Counted from the first letter of the stretch, positions 30,483 through 39,318 are shown. The stretch: DNA of 64,000 bases from Streptomyces sp. NBC_01264 (GCF_026340675.1 NZ_JAPEOX010000001.1:2728001-2792000); one strand, 5' to 3'. Made by a program: numbers and translations. Notes: a model not told the origin generated them from the sequence alone.

Positions 30483-31133
30483 TCACGCCCCGATCCGGTA
30501 GAGCGAGTGGGTCCAGGAGAAGGTGCTGTTGTCCACGTACCAGGCGTGCGAGGCCCAGTTGTAGCGGTCGCTGGAGGGCCACGGGTCTCCCCAGTACACC
30601 CAGCTGTTCGCGGTGTCGTAGCCGTAGATCACGTGCATGTGACCGCCGCCGTTGGACCACTGGATGCGGGTCTCGACCGGGCGGTTGGCATTGATCTCGG
30701 TCTGGACGGTGGAGTACTGGAGCCAGCCGTTCACGTAGGAGCCGGAGTTGATGCCGGCCCAGCGCAGGGCGGTCTGGACGTTGGCCAGGTTGGCCTGGTT
30801 GTTGGGGCAGTCGTAGCCCTGCTGGCGGTTGAAGGCGGCATTGCAGAACTGGTTCTGGCTGTAGTTGCGGCCGAACCAGGTGGCGATGGTGTTGCCGCCC
30901 GCGGCCCAGCACCAGTTGGTCTTCGCTTGCGCCTGCATGGTGATGTTCAGCCGCTTCGACGCCAGTGCCGAGGTCTCGGCGGGGGCGGCGGCAGCGGAGG
31001 AGGTGGCGGTCGTGGTGCCCGTACCGGCGGCGGCATCGGCGGCGGTGGCGGCAGCGGTGGGCAAGGCGAGCAGGACGGTGAGCAGAGCGGTGAGGAAGGC
31101 GGCCAGGGTGAGCCGCCGGGTTCTGTTGCGCAT
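30483..31133 (-). CDS. Secreted papain-like (C39/C47-type) cysteine protease
   Basis: A 216-residue exported protein. The signal peptide (RRLTLAAFLTALLTVLLALPTAAATA) is followed by an Ala/Thr/Ser linker and a papain-like core. The nucleophile lies in AKTNWCWAAGGNTIATWFG, the general-base His in SNGGGHMHVIYGYD, and a WGDPW segment is positioned to supply the third residue. The NWCW...GHMHV...DPW pattern matches the papain-like peptidase_C39_2 group in bacterial secreted proteins. The ATG at 31133 has GGAGGA 5 nt upstream, ruling out the longer frame start at 31196. It is divergent from the regulator at 31373. Confidence 0.85.
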   Translation of the reverse strand: MRNRTRRLTLAAFLTALLTVLLALPTAAATAADAAAGTGTTTATSSAAAAPAETSALASKRLNITMQAQAKTNWCWAAGGNTIATWFGRNYSQNQFCNAAFNRQQGYDCPNNQANLANVQTALRWAGINSGSYVNGWLQYSTVQTEINANRPVETRIQWSNGGGHMHVIYGYDTANSWVYWGDPWPSSDRYNWASHAWYVDNSTFSWTHSLYRIGA

Positions 31134-31250
31134 CGCGTTCCTCCCGATGTGGGGAGTGGGGGTGGAGGAGCGCGTCCGGACGCTGTGGAGGAGCATCGGG
31201 GTGTTGTCGGGAACAGGTCAACACGCTTCAATACGGCGTGACATCGCGGT

Positions 31251-31359
31251 GTGAACGGTGGGGCCAGAGTGTGAACGTCCGCCGTCACCCCACCTGGACC
31301 CACCGGGACCACGGGCGTCACCCGCCGGACCGCCCGCACCCCGCCGCGTGAACGTTCAC
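31251..31359. promoter_or_regulatory. Operator-like GTGAACG repeats in a divergent spacer
   Basis: GTGAACG occurs at 31251-31257 and 31271-31277, exactly 20 bp apart, and again within a perfect 12-bp palindrome GTGAACGTTCAC at 31348-31359. The palindrome lies just upstream of the regulator's Shine-Dalgarno. This looks like a set of binding sites for the adjacent regulator (inference). Confidence 0.5.
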
Positions 31360-31372
31360 AAGAGGAGCCGCC

Positions 31373-32476
31373 ATGCGGTCGAGCGCGAACGGCACCTTCC
31401 CGGACACCGCCCCCGCCTACGGCACCCCTGCGGACGGCCCTCCTTCGGACATCCCCTCGTCGGACGGCCGGTCCTCGGACAGCTCCTCCTCGGACGGCCC
31501 TTCCTCGGACGGCCCCTCCTCGGACGGCCCGCCTTCGAGCGGTGCCCGCGCGGACGGCGCCCGGGAGCTTCCGCGCCTGCTGCGCGACGGCCCCTTCCAC
31601 CTCGCGCTCCGCGCCGCCCTCGCCGCCCGCGGCCTGCCCCTGCACCGGGTGCAGCACCGGCTCACCGCCCGCGGCATCAAGCTCGGGGTGACGAGCCTCA
31701 GTTACTGGCAGCAGGGCGCCCGGCGGCCGGGCCGCCCCGAGTCGCTGAAGGCCGTACGGGCCCTGGAGCAGATCCTGGAACTGCCCGGCGGAGCCCTGCT
31801 GCGACTGCTCGCCGCACCGGAGCCCGCCGCCCCCGGGGCGGCCCGGCCGCCCGCGCGCTCGTACCGGGCGCTGCTGCGCACGGGCGCGGCGGTGGAGGAG
31901 ATGCTGGCCGGCATGGAACTGCCCGCGGACGGCGGCCTGCACACCGTCGGCCACCACGAGCGGGTGTGGATCGGGCCGGCCGGGGAAATGCTCGGCCGCG
32001 CATCGCAGCACGTCGTACGGGCCCACCGGGACGGGGTCGACCGGTACATCGCGGTCCACCACGGCGACCCGGGCTGCGATCCGCAGCGGATCCGGGTACG
32101 GGCCGACGAGAACTGCCGGACCGGGCGGATCCGCCGCCACCCCGGAGCCGAGCTGGTCGTCGCCGAGCTGCTCTTCGACGCCCGGCTGCGCGCCGGGGAC
32201 ACCTACGTCTTCGGCTACGGCTTCGAGGACGGCACCGCGGGCCGCAGCACCGAGTACGTGCGCGGCTTCAGCTACACGGGCGGGCAGTACGTGCTCCAGG
32301 TCCGGTTCGACGAGGCGGCGCTGCCGGTGCGCTGCCGCCGCTTCACGCGCAGCGGTCCCGACGCGCCGCGCGGACGGCTCGTGGACCTGACCCCGAGCGG
32401 ACCGCACCGGGCCGTGCACCTGGTGGAGCAGGCGGTGACGCGCGGGATCATGGGGATCGGGTGGGACTGGGAGTGA
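31373..32476 (+). CDS. Putative helix-turn-helix regulator with Ser/Asp/Gly/Pro repeat N-terminus
   Basis: A 367-residue protein. Residues ~21-55 are a low-complexity stretch built from seven 5-residue units of the SSDGP type. Residues ~65-150 look like a divergent XRE-type helix-turn-helix (FHLALRAALAARGLPLHRVQHRLTARGIKLGVTSLSYWQQGARRPGRPESLKAVRALEQIL). The C-terminal ~200 residues form a beta-rich domain with HHERVWIGPAGE, RYIAVHHGDPG and FGYGFEDGTAGRSTEYVRGFSYTGGQYVLQVRF, possibly a ligand-sensing domain. AGGAG is 5 nt before the ATG. Divergent orientation suggests it controls the secreted protease pair (inference). Confidence 0.75.
   Translation: MRSSANGTFPDTAPAYGTPADGPPSDIPSSDGRSSDSSSSDGPSSDGPSSDGPPSSGARADGARELPRLLRDGPFHLALRAALAARGLPLHRVQHRLTARGIKLGVTSLSYWQQGARRPGRPESLKAVRALEQILELPGGALLRLLAAPEPAAPGAARPPARSYRALLRTGAAVEEMLAGMELPADGGLHTVGHHERVWIGPAGEMLGRASQHVVRAHRDGVDRYIAVHHGDPGCDPQRIRVRADENCRTGRIRRHPGAELVVAELLFDARLRAGDTYVFGYGFEDGTAGRSTEYVRGFSYTGGQYVLQVRFDEAALPVRCRRFTRSGPDAPRGRLVDLTPSGPHRAVHLVEQAVTRGIMGIGWDWE
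31432..31536 (+). repeat. Seven tandem 15-bp units within the regulator gene
   Basis: Seven consecutive 15-bp units beginning with GGAC start at 31432, 31447, 31462, 31477, 31492, 31507 and 31522. They keep the reading frame and encode the SSDGP-like repeats. Units five and six are nearly identical, pointing to recent slippage or unequal exchange. Confidence 0.9.
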
Positions 32477-32523
32477 GCGCCGGTGCGGCGGTCCCGCCCG
32501 TCAGCCCGCGACGAGCCGGCCGC

Positions 32524-32955
32524 TCAGCCCGCGACGAGCTTGCCGCCCTCGACCTTCACCGGGACCTCCGGCAGCGGGTCGGTGGCCGGGCCGCGCAGCA
32601 CCTTGCCCGTGGTCACGTCGAAGCGGCTGCCGTGGCAGGGGCAGTTGCCCTCACCTTCGACGATCTTGTCCAGTACGCAGCCGGCGTGGGTGCACTGCGC
32701 GCTGAAGGCCTTGTACTGGCCCGCCTCGGCGCAGCTGACCACGAGCTTCTTCTCCCGGAACAGCTTCGCGCCGCCGACCGGGACCTCGGCCGCCGCGCCC
32801 AGCTCCACGGGCTGGGCGGGGACCGCCGGGGAGCCGGAGCCGCTGTTGGTCTCGGTGGAGCAGGCGGTGAGCGCCGCGCCGCCGCCGACGGCTCCGACGA
32901 TCGCGGCGGCGCCCTTGAGGACGGTACGGCGGGCGGCGGACTGCGAGGCGGACAT
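32524..32955 (-). CDS. Tat-exported Rieske [2Fe-2S] lipoprotein
   Basis: A 143-residue small Rieske protein. The N-terminus carries a twin-arginine motif (SAARRTVLKG) and a lipobox ending at Cys32 (ALTAC), so it should be exported folded and lipid-anchored outside the membrane. Cluster ligands are Cys88/His90 (CTH) and Cys105/His108 (CPCH), with Cys93 and Cys107 placed for the stabilising disulfide. AGGAG precedes the ATG at 32955. The redox partner is unknown; such small Rieske lipoproteins are common in Streptomyces. A 16-bp duplication of the 3' end (LVAG-stop) lies just past the stop. Confidence 0.9.
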   Translation of the reverse strand: MSASQSAARRTVLKGAAAIVGAVGGGAALTACSTETNSGSGSPAVPAQPVELGAAAEVPVGGAKLFREKKLVVSCAEAGQYKAFSAQCTHAGCVLDKIVEGEGNCPCHGSRFDVTTGKVLRGPATDPLPEVPVKVEGGKLVAG

Positions 32956-33081
32956 GCGGTGCTCCTGGAGTGAGGGCGGCGTGCGGACGGGCGTGCGGAT
33001 GCGGCGGGGCCGGGATCGGCACGGCCGGGCCCGGCGGGCCCACCCGACGATACCCGCGCCCGATGGGGTAGCTTCCCCCGC

Positions 33082-33981
33082 GTGATCGTCGTCGGTGGAG
33101 AAGCCCTGATCGACCTGGTGCCCGTCGCACAGCCGCCGGGCGCCCTGCTGCCCCGGCCGGGCGGCGGACCGTACAACACCGCGCTCGCGCTGGGCCGGCT
33201 CGGCGCACCGGTCGCCTTCTGCTCCCGGATCTCGACGGACGGCTTCGGCGCCTCGCTGCTCGACGGACTGCGCGCGGCCGGGGTGGACCTCTCGCTGGTC
33301 CAGCGCGGACCGGAGCCGACCACGCTGGCGGTGCCCTCGCTGGCCCCGGACGGCTCGGCGGCGTACGGGTTCTACGTCGAGGGCACGGCCGACCGGCTGT
33401 TCCGGCTGCCGCCCGCGCTCCCGGAGGGGGTACGGGCCCTCGCGCTCGGCACCTGCTCGCTGGTGCTGGAGCCCGGGGCGAGCGCCTACGAGACCCTGCT
33501 GCGCAGGGAGTCCGGGCGCGGGCTGCTGACCCTGCTCGACCCCAACATCCGCCCGGCGCTGATCGGCGATCCGGCGGCCTACCGGGCCCGGTTCCTGTCC
33601 TGGCTGCCGCACGTCGGCGTGCTGAAGCTGTCGGAGGAGGACGCGGCGTGGCTCGGCGGCCGGGTCGGCGACTGGCTGGCGGCGGGGCCGTCGGCGGTGG
33701 TGCTCACCCGGGGCGCGGGCGGCCTGACGGTGTGGACGCGGGACGGGGCGGAGCACTCGGCGGCGGCCCGCCGGGTCTCGGTGGTGGACACCATCGGCGC
33801 GGGCGACACCGTGAACGCGGCCCTGCTGCACCGGCTCGCGGGCGGCGCGGAGCGCCCGGGTCCCGTGGACTGGCCCGGGGTGCTGTCCTACGCCGCCGAG
33901 GCGGCCGCGCTGACCTGCACCCGGGCGGGCGCGGAGCCTCCGTACGCCGCCGAGCTCAGCGCAGGGCGGCCCACACCGTAG
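33082..33981 (+). CDS. PfkB-family carbohydrate kinase (fructokinase-like)
   Basis: A 299-residue ribokinase-fold sugar kinase. The N-terminal VVGGEALIDLVP, the GGGPYNTALALGRLGAP substrate motif, LLDPNIRPALI and the C-terminal anion-hole/catalytic motif VDTIGAGDTVNAALL with the catalytic Asp are all present. It most resembles fructokinases, phosphorylating a free sugar in the cytoplasm, but specificity is not certain. The start is GTG at 33082. Its last 26 bp overlap the convergent TetR gene. Confidence 0.9.
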   Translation: MIVVGGEALIDLVPVAQPPGALLPRPGGGPYNTALALGRLGAPVAFCSRISTDGFGASLLDGLRAAGVDLSLVQRGPEPTTLAVPSLAPDGSAAYGFYVEGTADRLFRLPPALPEGVRALALGTCSLVLEPGASAYETLLRRESGRGLLTLLDPNIRPALIGDPAAYRARFLSWLPHVGVLKLSEEDAAWLGGRVGDWLAAGPSAVVLTRGAGGLTVWTRDGAEHSAAARRVSVVDTIGAGDTVNAALLHRLAGGAERPGPVDWPGVLSYAAEAAALTCTRAGAEPPYAAELSAGRPTP

Positions 33982-34561
33982 CGGCCACCGCGGGGGCGAA
34001 CTCCTCGACGGGCCCGACCGTGTCGGGCCCGGAGAAGTGCAGGAAGAAGGCCCGCTGGAAGCAGGCGCCGAGCAGCAGCGCGGCGGCGGCCGCCGGGTCG
34101 GCGTCGGGGCGCAGCCTGCCGCGTTCGAGTTCGCGCAGCAGGTGGCCGGTGAGGGCCTCCAGCACCACGTGCGGACCCGCGCCGATGCTCCGTACGCCCT
34201 CGCGGTGGCGGGTGAGCAGGACGGGGTCGGCGAAGAGCGAGCCCGCCATGGGCATGGCCTCGGCGTAGAAGAGCGAGGCGTACCGGGCGATCTCGGTCAG
34301 CCGGTCCTCGACCGGCTGCTCCCCCGGGTCGCCGGTCATCGCCGCCATCATCGCGCCGGCATTGGGGCGTCGCTCCATCAGCACGCGGACGAACAGTTCT
34401 TCCTTGTTCGCGAAGTACTTGTAGAGCGCGGCCTCCGAGCAGCCCGCCTCCCGGGCGATGGCCTTCGTGGTGGCGTTGGCCAGCCCCGTGGAGCGCATCA
34501 GGGTTTCGGCGGCATCGAGCAGGCGCTCCGGGGTGGACCGGCTTGACTTTGGGGTGAGCAT
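33956..34561 (-). CDS. TetR-family transcriptional regulator
   Basis: A 201-residue repressor with an N-terminal TetR helix-turn-helix (RLLDAAETLMRSTGLANATTKAIAREAGCSEAALYKYFANKEELFVRVLMER) and an all-helical ligand/dimer domain with hydrophobic ALLLGACFQRAFFLHF. It is divergent from the NAD(P)-binding protein gene at 34688, with a palindromic operator between, the classic TetR arrangement. The inducer is unknown. The ATG lies inside the operator's first arm, so repression would also be autoregulatory. Its 3' end overlaps the PfkB gene by 26 bp. Confidence 0.93.
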   Translation of the reverse strand: MLTPKSSRSTPERLLDAAETLMRSTGLANATTKAIAREAGCSEAALYKYFANKEELFVRVLMERRPNAGAMMAAMTGDPGEQPVEDRLTEIARYASLFYAEAMPMAGSLFADPVLLTRHREGVRSIGAGPHVVLEALTGHLLRELERGRLRPDADPAAAAALLLGACFQRAFFLHFSGPDTVGPVEEFAPAVAATVWAALR

Positions 34562-34602
34562 TCACTCACCCTAGCGGAAGTGGGGGTGAGTGAATACTCA
34601 CC
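34560..34602. promoter_or_regulatory. TetR operator
   Basis: The motif GTGAGT-GAAT-ACTCAC (34587-34602) is a symmetric 16-bp TetR-type operator. A second half-site ATTCACTCACCC (34560-34571) is an exact reverse complement of 34584-34595, so two overlapping dyads are present. They cover the repressor start codon and the upstream region of the divergent gene. Confidence 0.75.
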
Positions 34603-34620
34603 CACCCCCCTCTCCGCCAA

Positions 34621-34662
34621 GCACCACACGTCATGCACCACAGGTCATGCACCACACGTCAT
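34621..34662 (+). repeat. Three tandem 14-bp repeats in the leader of the NAD(P)-binding protein gene
   Basis: GCACCACACGTCAT at 34621 and 34649 flanks GCACCACAGGTCAT at 34635: three head-to-tail copies with one substitution. They lie between the TetR operator and the start codon and are not part of a supported coding region. Each contains an out-of-frame ATG. Confidence 0.85.
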
Positions 34663-34687
34663 GCGTCACGCGAATGTGGGAGTCGGA

Positions 34688-35338
34688 ATGAAACTCACGG
34701 TGTTCGGAGCCACGGGCGGGATCGGCCACGAAGTGGTCCGACAGGCACTCGGAGCGGGCCACGAGGTGACGGCGGTCGTCCGCGACCCGGCGCGACTGGA
34801 CGTACCCGCGCACGAGCGGCTGCGGGTGACGGTCGTACGGGACCTGTCCGACGAGGACGCGCTCGTCCGCGTGCTGGAGGGGCAGGAGGCGGTGGTCTCC
34901 GCGCTCGGCCCGACGGGCAACAAGCAGGCCAGACTCACCCCGATCGCGGGTCCGGCCCTGCGGTCGATCGTCTCCGCGATGGACCGGGCCGGGGTGGGCC
35001 GCCTGTCGGCGGTCAGCGCGGCGCCGCTGGGTCCGGACTCGCCGGAGGACGGGGCGCTCACGCGGGTGCTGGTCTACCCGCTGCTGCGCAGGGCGCTGCG
35101 GGACGTGTACGCGGACCTCACGGTCATGGAGGCGGCGATCGCCGCCAGCCGTACGCAGTGGACGGTGATCCGGCCGCCGCGACTGCTGGACCGGCCGTTC
35201 ACGGGGACGTACCGGCGGGCGGTCGACGCCAACGTCCCGGGCGGCAAGGTCATCGCCCGGGCGGACGTCGCCGACGCGCTCCTGACCGCCCTGTCCGACC
35301 CGTCCACCTCGGGCCACGCCATCGGCGTCGCCGCGTAG
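34688..35338 (+). CDS. NAD(P)-binding SDR/NmrA-like protein, TetR-regulated
   Basis: A 216-residue atypical short-chain dehydrogenase fold. The Rossmann motif is VFGATGGIGHEVVRQALGAGHEVTAVVRDP, followed by VVSALGPTGNKQ and an IRPPRLLDRPFTG segment. A canonical YxxxK is absent, as in NmrA/BlvR-type NAD(P)H-binding proteins. It may be a flavin or quinone reductase-like protein or a redox sensor. The ATG at 34688 has GGAG 5-6 nt upstream. A longer frame to 34580 would run through the operator and repeats and is not accepted. It is probably repressed by the divergent TetR protein. Confidence 0.85.
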   Translation: MKLTVFGATGGIGHEVVRQALGAGHEVTAVVRDPARLDVPAHERLRVTVVRDLSDEDALVRVLEGQEAVVSALGPTGNKQARLTPIAGPALRSIVSAMDRAGVGRLSAVSAAPLGPDSPEDGALTRVLVYPLLRRALRDVYADLTVMEAAIAASRTQWTVIRPPRLLDRPFTGTYRRAVDANVPGGKVIARADVADALLTALSDPSTSGHAIGVAA

Positions 35339-35382
35339 CCCCGGACCGGGCACGCCGGTGCGCGGGGCCGTCCCTTGCTCAA

Positions 35383-35420
35383 AACGCCGGAGGGGCTGGA
35401 TTTCCAGCCCCTCCGGCGTT
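35383..35420. terminator. Perfect palindromic bidirectional terminator (GCCGGCGTTTGAGG-family repeat)
   Basis: An 18-bp perfect inverted repeat (35383-35400 and 35403-35420) with a 2-nt centre lies between the convergent NAD(P)-binding gene and uvrA. Its outer sequence AACGCCGG matches the repeat family seen near 14.1 kb and 54.6-55.1 kb. Confidence 0.85.
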
Positions 35421-35440
35421 CGAGGTGTCGCACCCCCGGG

Positions 35441-38428
35441 CTAGGCCTTGCGGGCCCGGGTGGTCTTCTTCGCGGCCGCCGGGGCGGCCGTCTTCTTCGC
35501 GGCCGGGGCCGCCGCCTTCTTGCGTGCGGCCGCCTTCTTCGCCGGCTTCGCCGGAGCCGCCGCCGGGGAGCCCGCCTCCAGGATCCGGTCCGCGCCCAGG
35601 ATGTCCCGCAGGAACTTGCCCGTGTGGCTCGCGCCCACCGAGGCGACCTGCTCCGGCGTGCCTTCGGCGACGACGAGGCCGCCTCCGTAACCACCCTCGG
35701 GGCCCATGTCCACGACCCAGTCCGCGGTCTTGACCACGTCGAGGTTGTGCTCGATGACGATCACCGTGTTGCCCTTGTCGACCAGCCCCGACAGCACCTT
35801 GATCAGCTTCGAGATGTCCTCGAAGTGCAGACCCGTCGTCGGCTCGTCCAGGACGTACACCGTCCGCCCGGTCGACCGCTTCTGGAGCTCCGAGGCCAGC
35901 TTCACGCGCTGGGCCTCGCCGCCCGAGAGGGTCGGCGCCGACTGGCCGAGGCGGACGTACCCGAGCCCGACCTCGTTCAGCGTCTTCAGGTGCCGCGAGA
36001 TCGTCGGAACAGCCTCGAAGAAGCCGGCGGCCTCCTCGATCGGCATGTTCAGGACCTCGGCGATGGACTTGCCCTTGTAGTGGACCTCCAGGGTCTCCCG
36101 GTTGTACCGGTCGCCGTGGCAGACCTCGCACGGGACGTACACGTCCGGCAGGAAGTTCATCTCGATCTTGATCGTGCCGTCGCCGGAGCAGTTCTCGCAC
36201 CGGCCGCCCTTCACGTTGAAGGAGAAGCGGCCCGGCAGATAGCCGCGCACCTTCGCCTCCATCGTCTCCGCGAAGAGCTTGCGGACGTGGTCGAAGACAC
36301 CGGTGTACGTGGCCGGGTTGGACCGTGGGGTCCGGCCGATCGGCGACTGGTCGACGTGCACGACCTTGTCGACGAGGTCGTCGCCGTCCACCCGCGTGTG
36401 CCGCCCCGGCACCGAACGCGCGCCGTTGAGCTCGCGGGCGAGGTGCGTGTACAGGATGTCGTTGACCAGCGTCGACTTGCCGGAGCCCGATACGCCCGTC
36501 ACCGCCGTGAGCACGCCCAGCGGGAAGGACACGTCGATGTCCCGCAGGTTGTTCTCCTTGGCGCCGTGCACCGTGAGCTTGCGGGTCGGGTCCACGGGGC
36601 GGCGTACGTCCGGGAGCGGGATGGACCGCTTCCCGGACAGGTACTGACCGGTGATCGACTCGGGGTTCTTCAGCAGCTCCTTCAGGGAGCCGCTGTGCAC
36701 GACCTTGCCGCCGTGCTCGCCGGCGCCCGGGCCGATGTCGACGACCCAGTCGGCCACCTTGATGGTGTCCTCGTCGTGCTCGACGACGATGAGCGTGTTG
36801 CCCATGTCGCGCAGCCGGACGAGGGTCTCGATCAGGCGGTGGTTGTCCCGCTGGTGCAAGCCGATGGAGGGCTCGTCCAGCACGTACAGCACGCCCACCA
36901 GGCCGGAGCCGATCTGCGTGGCGAGGCGGATGCGCTGGGCCTCACCGCCCGAGAGGGTGCCGGCGGCGCGGTTGAGCGAGAGGTAGTCCAGGCCGACGTC
37001 GACGAGGAAGCGGAGCCGCTCGTTGACCTCCTTGAGGACCCGCTCGGCGATCTTCTTGTCTCGGGCGTCGAGCTTGAGGCGCCCGAGGAAGTCCGCGCAC
37101 TCGCTGATCGACATCGCGGCGACATCGGCGATCGAGCGGTCCATGACCGTCACCGCGAGCACGATCGGCTTGAGCCGGGTGCCCTGGCAGGTCGGACAGG
37201 GCACCTCGCGCATGTAGCCCTCGAAGCGCTCGCGGCTGGCGTCGCTCTCGGACTCCGAGTGGCGCCGCTTCACGAACGGCACCGCACCCTCGAACGCCGT
37301 GGTGTAGGCCCGCTCGCGCCCGTACCGGTTGCGGTAGCGGACCTCGATCTGGGTCTTGTGGCCGTACAGCAGGGCCTTCTTCGCCCGCAGCGGCAGGCCG
37401 GCCCACGCGATGTCCGTGCGGAAGCCGAGCTCGCCCGCGAGCGCGCCGATCAGCCGCTGGAAGTAGTCCTTGGTGTGGCCGAGCGCCCACGGCGAAACCG
37501 CGCCCTCGTCCAGGGACTTGTCCTCGTCCGGGACGATCAGCTCCGGGTCCACCTCCATGCGCGTACCGATGCCGGTGCACTCGGGGCAGGCGCCGAAGGG
37601 CGAGTTGAAGGAGAAGGAGCGCGGCTCCAGCTCCTCGAAGGAGAGGTCGTCGTACGGGCAGTAGAGGTGCTCGGAGTACATCCGCTCACGCTCGGGGTCG
37701 TCCTCCGCGAGGTCGACGAAGTCCAGGATCACCATGCCGCCCGACAGCCCGAGGGCGGTCTCCACGGAGTCCGTCAGCCGGCGCTTGGCGCTGTCCTTGA
37801 CGGTGAGGCGGTCGATGACCACCTCGATGGTGTGCTTCTCCTGCTTCTTCAGCGTGGGCGGCTCGGAGAGCTGGATCGTCTCCCCGTCCACCCGGGCGCG
37901 GCTGTAACCCTTGGTCTGGAGGTCGGCGAAGAGGTCGACGAACTCGCCCTTGCGCTCGCGCACCAGCGGCGAGAGCACCTGGAAGCGGCTGCCCTCGGGA
38001 AGTGCGAGCACCTTGTCGACGATCGCCTGCGGCGACTGCCGCGAGATCGGCCGGCGGCACTCGGGGCAGTGGGGCTTGCCGATGCGCGCGAAGAGCAGGC
38101 GGAGGTAGTCGTAGACCTCGGTGATGGTGCCGACGGTGGAGCGGGGGTTGCGCGAGGTGGACTTCTGGTCGATGGAGACGGCCGGGGAGAGGCCCTCGAT
38201 GAAGTCGACGTCGGGCTTGTCCATCTGCCCGAGGAACTGGCGGGCGTACGAGGACAGCGACTCCACGTAGCGGCGCTGCCCCTCGGCGAAGATCGTGTCG
38301 AAGGCCAGGGAGGACTTGCCCGACCCGGAGAGTCCGGTGAAGACGATGAGCGAGTCGCGCGGCAGGTCAAGAGAAACGTTCTTGAGGTTGTGCTCGCGAG
38401 CGCCACGAACGATGAGACGGTCGGTCAC
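35441..38428 (-). CDS. uvrA: Excinuclease ABC subunit A
   Basis: A ~995-residue DNA damage-recognition ATPase of nucleotide excision repair. It has two ABC modules with Walker A motifs GLSGSGKSS and GVSGSGKST, two LSGGEAQR signatures, and Walker B motifs [10 protein letters not shown] and [10 protein letters not shown]. Zinc-binding CxxC pairs include [22 protein letters not shown] and CENCSGDG...CEVCHG. The GTG at 38428 gives the family start [16 protein letters not shown]. The last ~35 residues are a Lys/Ala/Pro tail with [17 protein letters not shown], like a histone-H1-type DNA-binding tail. Confidence 0.96.
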   Translation of the reverse strand: MTDRLIVRGAREHNLKNVSLDLPRDSLIVFTGLSGSGKSSLAFDTIFAEGQRRYVESLSSYARQFLGQMDKPDVDFIEGLSPAVSIDQKSTSRNPRSTVGTITEVYDYLRLLFARIGKPHCPECRRPISRQSPQAIVDKVLALPEGSRFQVLSPLVRERKGEFVDLFADLQTKGYSRARVDGETIQLSEPPTLKKQEKHTIEVVIDRLTVKDSAKRRLTDSVETALGLSGGMVILDFVDLAEDDPERERMYSEHLYCPYDDLSFEELEPRSFSFNSPFGACPECTGIGTRMEVDPELIVPDEDKSLDEGAVSPWALGHTKDYFQRLIGALAGELGFRTDIAWAGLPLRAKKALLYGHKTQIEVRYRNRYGRERAYTTAFEGAVPFVKRRHSESESDASRERFEGYMREVPCPTCQGTRLKPIVLAVTVMDRSIADVAAMSISECADFLGRLKLDARDKKIAERVLKEVNERLRFLVDVGLDYLSLNRAAGTLSGGEAQRIRLATQIGSGLVGVLYVLDEPSIGLHQRDNHRLIETLVRLRDMGNTLIVVEHDEDTIKVADWVVDIGPGAGEHGGKVVHSGSLKELLKNPESITGQYLSGKRSIPLPDVRRPVDPTRKLTVHGAKENNLRDIDVSFPLGVLTAVTGVSGSGKSTLVNDILYTHLARELNGARSVPGRHTRVDGDDLVDKVVHVDQSPIGRTPRSNPATYTGVFDHVRKLFAETMEAKVRGYLPGRFSFNVKGGRCENCSGDGTIKIEMNFLPDVYVPCEVCHGDRYNRETLEVHYKGKSIAEVLNMPIEEAAGFFEAVPTISRHLKTLNEVGLGYVRLGQSAPTLSGGEAQRVKLASELQKRSTGRTVYVLDEPTTGLHFEDISKLIKVLSGLVDKGNTVIVIEHNLDVVKTADWVVDMGPEGGYGGGLVVAEGTPEQVASVGASHTGKFLRDILGADRILEAGSPAAAPAKPAKKAAARKKAAAPAAKKTAAPAAAKKTTRARKA

Positions 38429-38616
38429 GCCGGTCCGCACCTTTCTTGAGAGAGCGGGGGCACTGGCCCCCGTCCCAAGGGTATTGGGGGGCGCCTCTGC
38501 GGTGGAGTGGGAGACTGGACTCCGAGCGTATAGCACGTGCATTCGATTTTCGGCACTCCGCAACCCTCTTCACCCGATCGTGTGGCGAGGGCCCCTCGGC
38601 CACTAGGCTCGGCCGC

Positions 38617-39318
38617 ATGACTGATCATGAGCACGACCTGCGGTCCGTACGCGAAGCCACTGATCGACTACTGACCGCGGCCGCGAAGCTGGACAACGCG
38701 GCCCTGGCCGAAGAGTCACGCCTCCCCGGCTGGAGCCGCGGGCACGTCCTGGCCCACCTCGCCCGGAACGCGGACGCCCTGGTCGAGGTCTTCGAGGGCC
38801 GCCCGATGTACGAGAGCGCCACCTCCCGGGAATCCGACATCGCGCGTGATGCGGGGCGTCCCCTGCTGGAACAGCTCGAGGACGTCCGGAATTCCGCGGA
38901 CCGCTGGCAGACCGTGGCCTCCCGCCCGCAGGACTGGACCCGCACCGTCGAGCTGCGCAACGGCGTCACCGACACGGCCGCCCGCGTCCCCTTCCGGCGC
39001 CTGATCGAGGTCGAGCTGCACCACGTCGACCTGAACATCGGCTACGAGCTCTCCGACCTCCCGGACGCGTTCGCCGAGCGCGAGATCGCCTTCCTCGCCG
39101 ACCGCTGGTCGGGCCGCCCGGAGGTCCCGCCGGTCACCCTGTGGCTCGGGTACGACGGCACCGGACCCATCTGGCACACCGGTGGCACCGAGGGCTCGCC
39201 CGTCACCCTGGCCGGCACCCGTGACGAGCTGCTCGGCTGGCTCGCCGGACGCGGGGACCAGGGCGCGCACCTCACGCTGATCGAAGGCGGCCGCCTCCCC
39301 GAGCTGCCCCCTCTCTAG
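38617..39318 (+). CDS. Mycothiol-dependent maleylpyruvate isomerase/DinB-like protein
   Basis: A 233-residue protein of the MDMPI/DinB four-helix metal-binding fold. Actinobacteria use such proteins for mycothiol-dependent isomerisation or detoxification. Metal-ligand histidines are visible in GWSRGHVLAHLARNADALVE and in LIEVELHHVDLNIGY, and the C-terminal GTEGSPVTLAGTRDELLGWLAGR resembles the sterol-carrier-like MDMPI C-domain. A TAGGCT box (38604-38609) ends 7 nt before the ATG, suggesting a leaderless transcript. It is divergent from uvrA and followed closely by the MBL-fold gene. Substrate unknown. Confidence 0.85.
   Translation: MTDHEHDLRSVREATDRLLTAAAKLDNAALAEESRLPGWSRGHVLAHLARNADALVEVFEGRPMYESATSRESDIARDAGRPLLEQLEDVRNSADRWQTVASRPQDWTRTVELRNGVTDTAARVPFRRLIEVELHHVDLNIGYELSDLPDAFAEREIAFLADRWSGRPEVPPVTLWLGYDGTGPIWHTGGTEGSPVTLAGTRDELLGWLAGRGDQGAHLTLIEGGRLPELPPL

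Noticed and set aside
31432..31536. Repeat array as a CRISPR or iteron origin
   Set aside because: Units are contiguous, in frame and translated as a Ser/Asp/Gly/Pro arm.
34621..34662. Possible CRISPR-like repeats
   Set aside because: Three 14-bp units are directly adjacent with no spacers and no cas genes nearby.
35375..38449. A ~1020-codon open frame on the plus strand opposite uvrA
   Set aside because: It mirrors the uvrA codons and has no recognisable domain or start signal.
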